From positions 310,001-374,000 of the forward strand of contig NC_013009.1 in the NCBI RefSeq assembly GCF_000022525.1: a DNA stretch of 64,000 nucleotides. Direction: 5' to 3'. The stretch comes from Neorickettsia risticii str. Illinois (GTDB taxonomy: Bacteria; Pseudomonadota; Alphaproteobacteria; Rickettsiales; Anaplasmataceae). The translations under genes and the position numbers were made by a program. The notes below the pieces were generated by a model that made no database searches, was not told where the DNA came from, and saw nothing but the letters and a program-made list of their open reading frames with translations. How positions within the stretch are numbered: position 1 is the stretch's first letter; every line of letters starts with the position of its first letter. This document shows positions 27,369 to 37,300 of this stretch, one piece after another.

Positions 27369-29069
27369 CTAAGGAAGGCTTTCTTGAGTTTCTGCCACAG
27401 CTTTAAACTTTTTAGTAAATAGGTATCTACCTATCATAAATTGTTGTACTAGCGAGAGAATGTTGTTGAACACCCAATAAAGAACCAAACCTGAAGGAAA
27501 GCTTGCGAACAATATCATGAAAACATACGGCATAGCTTTAATCATAAAAGCCTGTGTGCCGTCCTCATAGTGTGATGGGCTAAGCTTTTGTTGAATGACC
27601 ATAGTTAACCCGAGTATTATAGGTAGTATTCCTATTGAAAGAAAATCGGGACAGTTCCAGTTAATTAAGCCAAATAGAGTAAACAAATTCGTGGGATCTG
27701 GAAGCGAGAGATCGGAAATCCATAGAAAGAACGGCGCCTGCCGCATTTCTATAGTTATAAAGATTACCTTATAGAGCGCAAAAAACACTGGGACTTGCAA
27801 CAGAGTCGGTAAACAGCCGGACATCGGCGTGACTCTGTGCTTTCTAAACAACTCGACACTTGCTCTGTTTAGGGCATCCTTATCATTTTGATATATTGAT
27901 TTGATTTTAAGGATTTCAGGTTGCAATTCCTTGATTTTAAACATCGAGATACCAGATTTAATTGATAGTGGCAACATCAGTACCCTAATGAAGAAAGTTA
28001 ACAGTATGATTGCAACACCGAAATTCCCAACGAGGTGATAGAAAACCTGTAACAATTTTGAAATGGGTTTCGTTATAAAATACAAAACACCAAAATCTAC
28101 GGCTCTATCAAAGAGGTAAATTCTCATGTTTTGTGCGTACTCTTCTAAGAGAGATAGCTTCTTGGGCCCTGCGAAGAGCATAGTTTCCTTTGTAATAAAG
28201 CCGCCGCCACGAACTATTTTCTGTGCGTTAAAATTCGTAATGCGGAAGATATCATCGCTTTTATCATCGACGTGACTGATGTACAATTTCCCGTCCGATG
28301 AATTCTCGAAAATCTGTGAGACAAACCAATACTTGTCTGAAAAGCCAAACCATCCATGTTGATTCTGCGCGTCCTCGTCAAATGCTATACTTTTGTTCTT
28401 TTTTGCTATCTTAGAGTACTTGAGCTCTATCAGCTGATCTTTTATTACTCCTACGGGTCCCTCATGCATTATAAGCATGCTTTTATTTGTTTCAGGAAGC
28501 CTCTTGGTGATTGTAAAGTGTGAGCCGACACTTAGATCGTTTTGCGACTTGTTCTCAACAATCTGCTTGAAGGTAAACATGTAATTATCGTCGACACTCA
28601 CGACTACTTTAAAAAGCAGGCCAGACCTGTTGTCCCAAGAAAAAGTAACTGGGTTGCCAGGAGTCAAAAGTTCAGAATCAGCCTGCCATTTGGTTTTGGA
28701 AGAGGGAGTCCTAAGGCCAGCATCACCGGGTATTGTCCAGCCTGGATTAATGAAATATGCACCTTTTGTCTTGTTCGGATAAAGTAGGCGATACTGACCT
28801 TTTAGGTCATCAGATTTGTAATCTTTTAGGATCAGATCATCGAGAGCAAGGCCAGTTAACTGAATACTTCCTTCGAGCTTGCTGCTGCTAATTTTGATTC
28901 GTTCTGTACTCAGGGTGCTTTCCAAGGACTCATATACTTTGACACTTTCTCTTTTTGGGACTTCATGCAAACTCTCTCTTTGTGCGGGATTATAGAACAC
29001 GAGGTTCCATCCGATGATCACGAGAAACGACAACAGAGTTGCTATAAAAACGTTGTATGTCTGCTGCAT
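27369..29069 (-). CDS. yidC: Membrane protein insertase YidC
   Basis: Inner-membrane insertase that works alone or with SecYEG. The ATG at 29069 gives 566 residues with a start helix (NVFIATLLSFLVIIGWN) like that of other YidC proteins. A longer frame from 29126 is possible. A large periplasmic beta domain spans about residues 50-330. The conserved core helices begin near YHLVGNFGVAIILLTFFIR, with the cytoplasmic IKELQPEILKIKSIY and the helix pair around MSGCLPTLLQVPVFFALY and FPSGLVLYWVFNNILSLVQQ. It diverges from the CorC-type gene. Confidence 0.96.
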   Translation of the reverse strand: MQQTYNVFIATLLSFLVIIGWNLVFYNPAQRESLHEVPKRESVKVYESLESTLSTERIKISSSKLEGSIQLTGLALDDLILKDYKSDDLKGQYRLLYPNKTKGAYFINPGWTIPGDAGLRTPSSKTKWQADSELLTPGNPVTFSWDNRSGLLFKVVVSVDDNYMFTFKQIVENKSQNDLSVGSHFTITKRLPETNKSMLIMHEGPVGVIKDQLIELKYSKIAKKNKSIAFDEDAQNQHGWFGFSDKYWFVSQIFENSSDGKLYISHVDDKSDDIFRITNFNAQKIVRGGGFITKETMLFAGPKKLSLLEEYAQNMRIYLFDRAVDFGVLYFITKPISKLLQVFYHLVGNFGVAIILLTFFIRVLMLPLSIKSGISMFKIKELQPEILKIKSIYQNDKDALNRASVELFRKHRVTPMSGCLPTLLQVPVFFALYKVIFITIEMRQAPFFLWISDLSLPDPTNLFTLFGLINWNCPDFLSIGILPIILGLTMVIQQKLSPSHYEDGTQAFMIKAMPYVFMILFASFPSGLVLYWVFNNILSLVQQFMIGRYLFTKKFKAVAETQESLP

Positions 29070-29326
29070 TAAGGACTTTGACGAATGATGTTCAAGTAGT
29101 GATGATAACACAAAAACACTCGACATCTAGAAACTTTCTCGCTATATAGTAGACTATTCCCGAGAGTGGGCTAGGAAAATAAGCCTGCTTGTATCCACGG
29201 CCACTTCCGTGGGACTTCTGTTGGTGTACGTGTTCGCATTGAGGGTTTTGATTTGTGTAGGTATATCGATGATTTCCTTCTTTCCTCTTGATCTTTAAAC
29301 TGTTCTGTGCTCGGTGTTAGTCCTTA

Positions 29327-30619
29327 ATGTCTGGTTTATTACTTTTGTTGCTTGCTTTATTACTTTTCTTGGCTCTCCTTTTGTCCTGTGTATTCTCAGG
29401 GGGTGAGACTGCTATAACAGTGGTGAACCCAGCTAAATTGATTCAGCTTAAGGGTAAGAACGACAGAAGAGTTGCGCTACTACTCGATCTACATAATGAT
29501 AAGGAACGTGTCATCAGTACGATATTACTGTGTAACAATGTCGTAAACATATTAGCTTCGTCTATATCAGCTTTTCTTGTGATCAATTTTTTTGGAAGCA
29601 TTGGGATACTGGTTTCCACTTGTGTTATGAGCGTCATAATAGTGATTCTTGGCGAGATATTTCCAAAGACTTACGCAATCAACCATCCTGAAACACTCGG
29701 AATGTATCTTGCACCGTTCATGGTCATTCTAGTTAAACTCTTTGGGTCACTTGTCAAGTACGTGAACCTAGTAGTAGGTGTTTTAGTGAAGTGGTTTGCT
29801 CCGTCGAGCGACTCAACTAAGGTTTTCTCTCCGTATGATGCTATTCGAGGTCTGATAATGTTGCACAAAAAATCGTATGTGCAGCAGAATACGCAAAAGA
29901 ACTTAGAGGTCATAAATAACATGCTGGATCTCACTGAACTGCATGTGGATAAAATTATGACTCACCGTAAAGATGTCTACTCTTTAAACATAAACCTTCC
30001 AAAAGATGAGCTCATCCAGTTGGTGCTCGGAACGACGTACAGGTGGATACCTTTGTGGGAGGAAAGGGATGACAACTTTGTTAAGGTTCTTAATGCCGTC
30101 CAACTCAGAATTGCTTGTGCAAATGATCGGGACATTAACATGGAAGAGTACCTGACTGAACCTTCCTTCATTCCGGAAACAACCCTTGTGAGCGTTCAAT
30201 TGCATAATTTCAAGGTGAACAAAGCGGATTTTTCAATTGTCATTGATGAATATGGCAACGCAATAGGAATAGTGACCTTCTTTGATATCATTGAAGAGAT
30301 CATTGGGGAGGCAATTTATACCCACAATTACAAAGACATAAAAGACAGTGGAGATAACGGATACATAATAAACGGAAGGATTCCAATAAGGGATCTTAAT
30401 AAAAAGATGGGTTTCAATTTTCCAACAGACCACAATCGCACCTTTGCTGGAATGATAATTGATGAGATAGAACGGATTCCGAATGAGGGTGAGGTGTTTG
30501 AAATGTTTGGTTGCACGCTTGAAATTCTCAAAACTAGGAATAATAAGCTCGTCTCTGTAAAAGTTAAAAGGATAAAAGAGGATACGGGTGATGAGGGTTT
30601 CCAAACAAGTGCGAGGTGA
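29327..30619 (+). CDS. CNNM/CorC (HlyC) family membrane protein with CBS pair
   Basis: Polytopic protein of the CNNM family, whose members are linked to magnesium or cobalt efflux and were earlier called hemolysins. The 430-residue protein begins with a very hydrophobic leucine-rich helix, followed by the DUF21 signature SGGETAITVVNPAKL and GEIFPKTYAINHPE. A CBS pair (about 200-325, starting DKIMTHRKDVYSL and including IVIDEYGNAIGIVTFFDIIEEI) and a CorC_HlyC domain (about 335-420) complete it. Substrate is not known. Confidence 0.9.
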   Translation: MSGLLLLLLALLLFLALLLSCVFSGGETAITVVNPAKLIQLKGKNDRRVALLLDLHNDKERVISTILLCNNVVNILASSISAFLVINFFGSIGILVSTCVMSVIIVILGEIFPKTYAINHPETLGMYLAPFMVILVKLFGSLVKYVNLVVGVLVKWFAPSSDSTKVFSPYDAIRGLIMLHKKSYVQQNTQKNLEVINNMLDLTELHVDKIMTHRKDVYSLNINLPKDELIQLVLGTTYRWIPLWEERDDNFVKVLNAVQLRIACANDRDINMEEYLTEPSFIPETTLVSVQLHNFKVNKADFSIVIDEYGNAIGIVTFFDIIEEIIGEAIYTHNYKDIKDSGDNGYIINGRIPIRDLNKKMGFNFPTDHNRTFAGMIIDEIERIPNEGEVFEMFGCTLEILKTRNNKLVSVKVKRIKEDTGDEGFQTSAR

Positions 30620-30767
30620 AAGGTTTTTGGTGTCGATGTATCCGTTCCATTGCCTTGGTTATGTGTGAAAATAGGTTTTGTGCGTGCTATAACTTTAACG
30701 CTGTTAGTAAAAGGATCTAGCAGAGGGCGCTGTGACTTTGAAGGGCTGGTGAATCGTAAGGGGGTTT

Positions 30768-31871
30768 ATGGATAATCTTTGTGGAGTTCTGGAAGAGATT
30801 CTAAACAGGCATACGTATCTTGCGGATAGGTTGCGCTGTCCAGAAACTATACCTTCTCAGGAGTTTTCAAAGCTTTCTAAGGAGTATGCGGAGCTTAAGC
30901 CAAAAGTTGAATTAATTACTAGATATAAAAAATTGAAAGAAGAACAGGCTTACCTAGAACTGTTGGTAAAAAATCCACTAGAGGATCAGGAGATACGTGA
31001 AATAGGAAAGTCTGATCTGCAAGCAATCCAAGATGTTGTTCCAAAGCTCGAGTTTGAAATAAGGAGGATGTTGCTTCCAAAGGATAAAGACGATGCTTTA
31101 AACGTCATGCTGGAAGTAAGGGCTGGCACCGGCGGTGATGAAGCTGCACTTTTTGCAGCGAGTCTCTTCCATATGTATCAGAAATATGCAGAGCGTATGA
31201 AGTGGCGCTTTGAGATCATTAGTATTTCCCACAATGAGATAGGTGGATACAAAGAAGCCAATGCTAGTATAAGTGGATCTGAAGTTTTCGCAAAATTAAA
31301 ATTCGAGTCTGGTGTGCATAGGGTTCAGCGCGTTCCAGAAACCGAAAGTGCCGGACGTATACATACTTCAACAGCCACTGTCGCTGTGCTGCCAGAACCT
31401 GAAGATGTAGATGTCAAAATCAACGATAAGGATCTACGTATCGATGTGTATCGGTCTAGTGGTCCTGGAGGACAGTCTGTCAACACAACTGACAGTGCAG
31501 TTCGTGTTACGCATATTCCAACTGGTATAGTAGTGATACAACAAGATGAGAAGTCCCAACACAAGAACCGTGCTAAGGCAATGAAGGTGCTCAAAGTAAG
31601 ATTATATGAAATAGAGCGCAATAAAGTTCAACAAGAGATTTCATCAATGAGAAAGTCGCAGATTGGATCAGGTGAACGCTCTGAAAAAACTAGAACATAT
31701 AATTTCCCCCAGGGCAGGATAACTGATCACAGGATCAATTTAACTACTTATAGGATTAATGAAACGGTGAAGGAAGGAGAACTGGAGCCAATCATTGAAG
31801 CCCTTATTAGGGAAAATGAAGCTCGTATGTTAGCTGGTGTAGAAGCAGGCTTAAGCGGAGATAAGTCTTGA
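30768..31871 (+). CDS. prfA: Peptide chain release factor 1
   Basis: Recognises UAA and UAG stop codons and triggers peptide release. The 367-residue protein has the codon-recognition tripeptide as PET in [15 protein letters not shown] (PxT type, so RF1 and not RF2). The catalytic GGQ lies in [17 protein letters not shown]. An AAGGGGG ribosome site precedes the ATG. prmC, often next to prfA, is absent. Confidence 0.97.
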   Translation: MDNLCGVLEEILNRHTYLADRLRCPETIPSQEFSKLSKEYAELKPKVELITRYKKLKEEQAYLELLVKNPLEDQEIREIGKSDLQAIQDVVPKLEFEIRRMLLPKDKDDALNVMLEVRAGTGGDEAALFAASLFHMYQKYAERMKWRFEIISISHNEIGGYKEANASISGSEVFAKLKFESGVHRVQRVPETESAGRIHTSTATVAVLPEPEDVDVKINDKDLRIDVYRSSGPGGQSVNTTDSAVRVTHIPTGIVVIQQDEKSQHKNRAKAMKVLKVRLYEIERNKVQQEISSMRKSQIGSGERSEKTRTYNFPQGRITDHRINLTTYRINETVKEGELEPIIEALIRENEARMLAGVEAGLSGDKS

Positions 31872-31988
31872 GTGTTCTCAAAATCTGTTTTGTAATGGGT
31901 GTTATTCCAGCGAATGTAGTTTTTTGAACAGCTTTCAGGTGGATCTTTGTGATAGTTCGTTATGTACTAGGAAAAATGAGGAAGAAGA

Positions 31989-32771
31989 ATGAGAAATAAG
32001 GGTTTCTTTCCTTCAGCAGCATACGTGACGATGAACTTTCTGTTTAATGTTTCTATTGTTATCTGGACTGCTTTGTATGGTTTGCTCGTGCTCCCGGCTC
32101 TTTTTTTGCCCCCAGAAGATGTAATAGAGGTGCGTAGGGTTTGGATCAGGGGGATTTTCGTTCTCCTGAGATTTTTTTTCAATATTGAGTTTGAGATAAG
32201 GGGCGGCGAAAATATACACCTACACAAACAGTTCATCGTTGCATCCAAACACCATTCTCCCTTAGATGTGATTTTGTTGGCTGACTTATTTAAAAAGCCG
32301 GTCTTTGTACTGAAAAGAAGTCTCATCTTCATTCCGATCTTTGGGCTGTATATGATTGCGACAAAAATGATTACGGTTTCCTATTCAGCAAAATCAAACG
32401 GTTTGGATGTGCTGAGAAAAATGGTTAGGCAAGCCAAAGTACTTTCTAAAAATAGGACGATAATTCTGTATCCGGAAGGAGGGAGAACTAAAATTGGGGA
32501 GGAAGTGGAATACAAAAGGGGTATACTGGCTCTTTATAAACACCTAAATCTTCCTGTGCTGCCAATTGCGTTAAATGTTGGTCAAATTTGGCCAGTTGGC
32601 TATTTTAGCAATAAACAAAATGGCAAGGCTGTGGTTCAAATATTGCCACCAATTATGCCAGGTTTAAAGGACGATGAGTTTCTGCAGGTTCTGCGAGATG
32701 CAATAGAAAGCAATACAAAACGCCTTTTAAACAGTGAGAATAAACATCTTCTAACACTACAAAAGAATTAA
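31989..32771 (+). CDS. plsC: 1-acyl-sn-glycerol-3-phosphate acyltransferase
   Basis: Inner-membrane enzyme that acylates lysophosphatidate to phosphatidate. The 260-residue protein has an N-terminal TM region (about 12-70), the catalytic HX4D as HHSPLD, the FVLKRSLIFIPIFG substrate segment and the YPEGGRTK motif (family PEGTR). The acyl donor is not readable from sequence. Confidence 0.93.
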   Translation: MRNKGFFPSAAYVTMNFLFNVSIVIWTALYGLLVLPALFLPPEDVIEVRRVWIRGIFVLLRFFFNIEFEIRGGENIHLHKQFIVASKHHSPLDVILLADLFKKPVFVLKRSLIFIPIFGLYMIATKMITVSYSAKSNGLDVLRKMVRQAKVLSKNRTIILYPEGGRTKIGEEVEYKRGILALYKHLNLPVLPIALNVGQIWPVGYFSNKQNGKAVVQILPPIMPGLKDDEFLQVLRDAIESNTKRLLNSENKHLLTLQKN

Positions 32772-32871
32772 GTGAACAGGTTTCAGACGCATATTTGGTT
32801 ATTTCTCTTTAGAGTCTTTTGTATTATCATCAATCTTTACCTTTCAGGAGCAAAGTAGTATACACTTAGCC

Positions 32872-34533
32872 ATGAACAAACAGCAGTTTTACATTACCAC
32901 CAATAAAGCGTCTGAGAGAAGGTTTTACTCAGAGGTTCCAGATTACAACGAGGAAGACTTCACTACAATTCTTGAGGAACGATTTTCGGACTCTCTGATA
33001 AAAGAGGGTGACATGGTTGAAGGTGTAGTTAAGTCTATAAGTCCGCACTTTGTTTTAGTAAATCTGGGTCTTAAGTCAGAGGGAAAAATTCCTGTTCAGC
33101 AGTTCCATGATTTAGGTACACTAGAGGTGGGTTCTAAGATTGTTGTGTATGTTGAAAAAACAGAGACTGGCAGTGGTAACCTTGTTTTAAGTTATACCAA
33201 AGCTCTGAAACAAAAAGTCTGGGACAGGCTTTATGAGATGTATCTCAGTGGGTCTGATGAAGATGTCATGGGAGTTATCCTATACACAATCAAAAGTGGT
33301 TGCATTGTTGAAGTTGAGGGGCTGAATGCGTTTTTACCAAATAGTCACCTAGACGTGAGACCAGTCTCTGATCCAGCAACTCTCGTGGGAGTGAAATTGA
33401 AGTTCAGGATTCTAAAAATGGATCCCAAAACAGGAAAGATTTTTGTTTCCAGGAAAAAAGCGCTTGGTGCAGTACATGAAGCTGCTCGTTCAGAGTACAT
33501 TTCAACGATTAAAGAAGGTGACATCATTGATGGTCGTGTCAAGAGTATCGCAAGTTATGGCGTTTTTGTGCAAATACACGAGTCTGACAAAGTCGGCGTT
33601 GTTGATGGCCTTCTTTACGTAAACGATATTTCTTGGGCACGTGTTACTCACCCGTCTTCGATCTATTCTGTTGGGCAAGAGGTTCGGGTTAAGGTGATCG
33701 CTGTGGATCCAGAAAAGGGGCGTATATCGCTTGGCGTGAAGCAGCTTACGGAGAATCCGTGGAAGGATATTTCTAAGAAATATACTCCAGGGAACGTGTA
33801 TCCTGGGGTTGTTACTTCTGTTGAGGATTATGGTATTTTCGTTAGGTTGGAAGAGGGTGTAGAAGGGTTGGTGCATAGCGGTGAAATATCTTGGACCAGG
33901 GAAAAGCCATTGTTCTTACCTAACAGCAAGGTGAACGTTATGCTTCTATCAGTTGATGAAGAGGGTCATAAAATTGCCCTTAGTGTGAAGCAATGTAGTG
34001 AGAACCCATGGAAGAAGTTCCTGGATGCGTATGGGCTCGGTGTTGTAGTGAAATGTAAGGTTGTCGAGATAACTGACTCTGGAATAGTGCTGACACTTCT
34101 TGATTCCGGATACTCTTATGTCAGAGGATATGTAAGGCTTGCGAACATTAGTTGGTCACAAAATCCTAGGAAGGAATTGAAGCGTTTTACTATCGGCGAC
34201 GAAGTTGACGCGAAGCTAGTACATGTCAATCCCGAGCGTGGTCGCGTGATGTTTAACATCAAGTATGTTGAATATGATCCTTTTGAGGAATTCATCTCTA
34301 AGGTGAATGAAGGGGATATAATTAACGCAAAAGTAATACGAGTGGAGGATGATGGTATTTATATCGAAGTTAGAGAAGGTTTGGAGTTCTTCACAGCACA
34401 GTCTGATGTAAGTCGTCTTACTGTGGGGCAGTATCTTTCCTTTGTTGTGTGTAGTAAAGATCGTTATTCGGTTAAGCTTGAGATTATCACAGACGAGAAA
34501 GCTGCTGGAGCTCCTGCTGGAAAAGAAAGCTGA
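32872..34533 (+). CDS. rpsA: 30S ribosomal protein S1
   Basis: mRNA-binding ribosomal protein. The 553-residue protein has six S1 OB-fold repeats, visible as recurring patterns such as GDMVEGVVKSISPHFVLVNLG, GDIIDGRVKSIASYGVFVQI and GNVYPGVVTSVEDYGIFVRL, several followed by EISWTR and VKQLTENPW linkers. It is followed 18 bases later by sppA. Confidence 0.97.
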   Translation: MNKQQFYITTNKASERRFYSEVPDYNEEDFTTILEERFSDSLIKEGDMVEGVVKSISPHFVLVNLGLKSEGKIPVQQFHDLGTLEVGSKIVVYVEKTETGSGNLVLSYTKALKQKVWDRLYEMYLSGSDEDVMGVILYTIKSGCIVEVEGLNAFLPNSHLDVRPVSDPATLVGVKLKFRILKMDPKTGKIFVSRKKALGAVHEAARSEYISTIKEGDIIDGRVKSIASYGVFVQIHESDKVGVVDGLLYVNDISWARVTHPSSIYSVGQEVRVKVIAVDPEKGRISLGVKQLTENPWKDISKKYTPGNVYPGVVTSVEDYGIFVRLEEGVEGLVHSGEISWTREKPLFLPNSKVNVMLLSVDEEGHKIALSVKQCSENPWKKFLDAYGLGVVVKCKVVEITDSGIVLTLLDSGYSYVRGYVRLANISWSQNPRKELKRFTIGDEVDAKLVHVNPERGRVMFNIKYVEYDPFEEFISKVNEGDIINAKVIRVEDDGIYIEVREGLEFFTAQSDVSRLTVGQYLSFVVCSKDRYSVKLEIITDEKAAGAPAGKES

Positions 34534-34550
34534 GGGGTGGTTGTTGGTGC

Positions 34551-35477
34551 ATGAATTTTTTGGGTGATGCGTTTATCGAAAATTCTAGCCTGAGGAAGAG
34601 GTTGACTTTTTGGAAAGTGGTTACATTTATTGTGATTGGTGTCCTCTTGGTTGTTTCGGGTTCTTCTTTTCGTGGTGGCTTGTTCGACAGTTTTTCCGCT
34701 CCGTACATAGGTAGGGTGGTTTTTTCCGGGATTATAGATCAGGATCTTGTAAGAAATAGCCAGTTCGCTTCTTTTGCGGACAATCCTAAAATAAAGGCAG
34801 TAATCCTTCATGTAGACAGCGGAGGTGGGGGAGCTGCTGCTTCTGAAGCACTTTACAACGCTGTTAGGAGTGTGTCACTAGTCAAGCCGGTTGTGGTTGT
34901 AGCCAATGGAATGATGGCTTCTGGTGCATACATGGTAGCAATGGCTGCTGAACACATAGTTGCATACAATTCCAGCATTGTCGGTTCGATCGGTATGATA
35001 CTACAAGCCCCGAATTTTCATGAGATCGGAAAGAAAGTTGGGATAAAAATGGACGTTGTTCGTTCTGGTAGGTTGAAAGCCTTCCCATCTATCTTAGAAG
35101 AATTTACCAAAGAGGCGCGTTCATCTATGGAGCATTCTATTAGTGTCGCTAACGAGCACTTTTTATCTATGGTACAGGAGCGCAGAAAGATTACAGATGC
35201 CCGTGTGATGTCCGAGATTGCGACAGGTAAGATTTTCACCGGCAAGGAAGCGCTTGAGTTTGCGCTCGTTGACGAGATAGGTGATGAGACGAATGCGGTA
35301 AGGTGGCTTAAGGAAATGGGAATTACGGGGAAAATACGTGATCTTGGGTTTGTTTCAGGTAGGGGTTTTCGTGTAGATAAGATTTCTCCATCTTCTTATC
35401 TTTCAGTTTTAAACGAGTTTTTCCGTTACTTATATTCTCCCGGGCTTCTTGCTGTTTTTCCAGGTACCTCCACTTAG
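34551..35477 (+). CDS. sppA: Signal peptide peptidase SppA, 36-kDa type
   Basis: Membrane-anchored serine protease that degrades cleaved signal peptides. The 308-residue protein has one N-terminal TM helix (about 23-43). The ClpP-like core has the nucleophile Ser in NGMMASGAYMVAMAAE and the general-base Lys in VRSGRLKAFPS, the Ser-Lys dyad of the short SppA form. It lies directly after rpsA, a frequent arrangement in alphaproteobacteria. Confidence 0.94.
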   Translation: MNFLGDAFIENSSLRKRLTFWKVVTFIVIGVLLVVSGSSFRGGLFDSFSAPYIGRVVFSGIIDQDLVRNSQFASFADNPKIKAVILHVDSGGGGAAASEALYNAVRSVSLVKPVVVVANGMMASGAYMVAMAAEHIVAYNSSIVGSIGMILQAPNFHEIGKKVGIKMDVVRSGRLKAFPSILEEFTKEARSSMEHSISVANEHFLSMVQERRKITDARVMSEIATGKIFTGKEALEFALVDEIGDETNAVRWLKEMGITGKIRDLGFVSGRGFRVDKISPSSYLSVLNEFFRYLYSPGLLAVFPGTST

Positions 35478-35556
35478 ATTGGGTTTTCCTTGCTTTCTAC
35501 TTCCTGTTTTTCTGTTGAAATATTGTATTTTGTTGTTGCTACATTTCATTTGAGTC

Positions 35557-37230
35557 ATGCCTAGGGGTATTTTGTGGTTCCATTTAAAAAAATCGGGTTT
35601 TCTGCTTTTTTTATCTTTTTTCATGGTTTTTGTATCTGGGTGTGCCTCCCTTGCTTTAGGAAAGGTTATTGGGCATTCCGTCCAGCTTTTTGCAGGAGAA
35701 CAGGTACGTCATACTCTATCTCTTGGAGTTGTTCTGTTTGCAGTGTTTCTCTCTTTAACGGTTGCGCTTCGTAGTATTTTTTCCGGGTTGCTTGGAATGA
35801 AAGTGGTACAGGGTATGCTACTTGACTTATATGAAGCACTTTTAAGGGCCAAGATTGAAACCATTAAATGCAATTCTGCCCAGATTCCAATCATTCTCAG
35901 TTCTGATATGACATTTTTGCAGAATTTTTTTGGTTCTGCAGCGCCGGTTTTACTAAGGAATCTAATTACTTTTCTTGGGTCGCTTATTGCACTTTTTTAT
36001 ACAGAAAGGCAGCTTTTCATCTATCTCATTCTTGCCATTCCTGTTCTTCTAGTGCCGCTCTTATTGGTTGGTGCAAGAGCAAGGAAATTATCTTCTCTTT
36101 TCGCAGGCAAAACTGATAATTTTCATGCTGAGCTTAGAGAAAATATCGGTAATATTCAAATGATAAAGTCCTTTTTGAAAGAAACATTCTTTCTGGAAAG
36201 ATTGCAGGATTTATCTAAGGGGTGTTCAAGTAGCTTTGTTCAGTATGTGATCATACGTTCTGTACTTATAGGTATCGTTGTGGCAACTGCCTTTTTAGGA
36301 ACCGTATTTTTTATGGATTTTGGTTTAAGGTCTGTCTATGCAGGTGAAATAAACATTGCTACTCTCGCTGAGTTTGTTTTTTATGCATTATTTGGATCCA
36401 GTTCTATAGGGAGGGTCATGGAGCTTTATCCGGATCTGCGGCAGTTTTTGAATATACGCACCAGGGTTGAAAATTTATATAGCACGATTCTTGCCTCTAG
36501 TGAGGAAGAAGTTGGGAAGAAATTGAAGCGTTTTGAAAAGCTCGAATTTAAAGATGTCGGCTTTTCATACACTGTTGATGGCTCAGATGCTGTTTTTAAA
36601 GGACTTAATTTCACTGTAAATCGCGGGGAAAAAGTAGCCTTTGTAGGTGCTTCTGGAAAGGGAAAAAGCACAATTTTTTCTCTTATTTTGAGGTTTTATA
36701 CCACTTTTAGTGGCAGCATACGGATCAATGACATTCCGGTTTCTGAATTGTCTCTTGCTTCGATCCGATCACTTTTTGCATGGGTTCCACAAGAGTTAAG
36801 CATAGTTTCTGGTAGTCTTATGGAAAATATTTGTATGCAAGCTTCGATAGAGCAGAAAGAGGAATCTCGCTATAAAAGTGTATGTATGGCCGCGAATATC
36901 CACCAATTACCTAAAGATACGCATATTACGGATCTTTCTAGGGGGCAAAGGCAGCGTATTAATATTGCTAGAGCGCTGTTTGCTGATAGGCAGGTAATTT
37001 TACTTGACGAAGCAACATCTTCTTTAGATACACAAAATGAAAAGGCGATAGAAGCTGTTATTTCTAATACGTCGCGTGATAAGACGGTTGTTATTATCGC
37101 GCATAGATTCTCCAGTATTAAGTGTGCGGATAAGATAATCGTTATAGAAAACGGAAAAGCAACCGCGGTGGGAACACATGATGAGCTGCTTGCTAGCAGC
37201 CCATTTTATAAGCAGATGGCAGAAGAGTAG
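35557..37230 (+). CDS. MsbA-like ABC exporter (fused permease-ATPase)
   Basis: Half-size ABC exporter of 557 residues with an N-terminal six-TM domain (about 1-300) and a C-terminal ATPase (about 325-555). The ATPase has Walker A GASGKGKST, the Q loop WVPQELS, the signature LSRGQRQR (Arg in place of the usual second Gly of LSGGQ), Walker B VILLDEATSSLD and the H-loop IIAHRFSS. The nearest well-known type is MsbA. Anaplasmataceae are known to lack lipid A synthesis, so a lipid A flippase role is unlikely and the substrate is open. Confidence 0.88.
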   Translation: MPRGILWFHLKKSGFLLFLSFFMVFVSGCASLALGKVIGHSVQLFAGEQVRHTLSLGVVLFAVFLSLTVALRSIFSGLLGMKVVQGMLLDLYEALLRAKIETIKCNSAQIPIILSSDMTFLQNFFGSAAPVLLRNLITFLGSLIALFYTERQLFIYLILAIPVLLVPLLLVGARARKLSSLFAGKTDNFHAELRENIGNIQMIKSFLKETFFLERLQDLSKGCSSSFVQYVIIRSVLIGIVVATAFLGTVFFMDFGLRSVYAGEINIATLAEFVFYALFGSSSIGRVMELYPDLRQFLNIRTRVENLYSTILASSEEEVGKKLKRFEKLEFKDVGFSYTVDGSDAVFKGLNFTVNRGEKVAFVGASGKGKSTIFSLILRFYTTFSGSIRINDIPVSELSLASIRSLFAWVPQELSIVSGSLMENICMQASIEQKEESRYKSVCMAANIHQLPKDTHITDLSRGQRQRINIARALFADRQVILLDEATSSLDTQNEKAIEAVISNTSRDKTVVIIAHRFSSIKCADKIIVIENGKATAVGTHDELLASSPFYKQMAEE

Positions 37231-37235
37231 GCTCA

Positions 37236-37278
37236 CCTCAGGGTAAAAGGAAGGCCTTGCCTTGAGGGGTTCTTCTTA
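37236..37278. terminator. Probable hairpin terminator between convergent genes
   Basis: CCTCAGGG (37236-37243) pairs with CCTTGAGG (37260-37267) over 8 bp with one G-T pair. The loop contains an AAGGCCTT palindrome, and TTCTTCTTAT follows on the plus strand. It fills the 70-base gap between the ABC exporter and nrdA. Confidence 0.5.
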
Positions 37279-37300
37279 TAGATACGACCCACGGCGTGAG

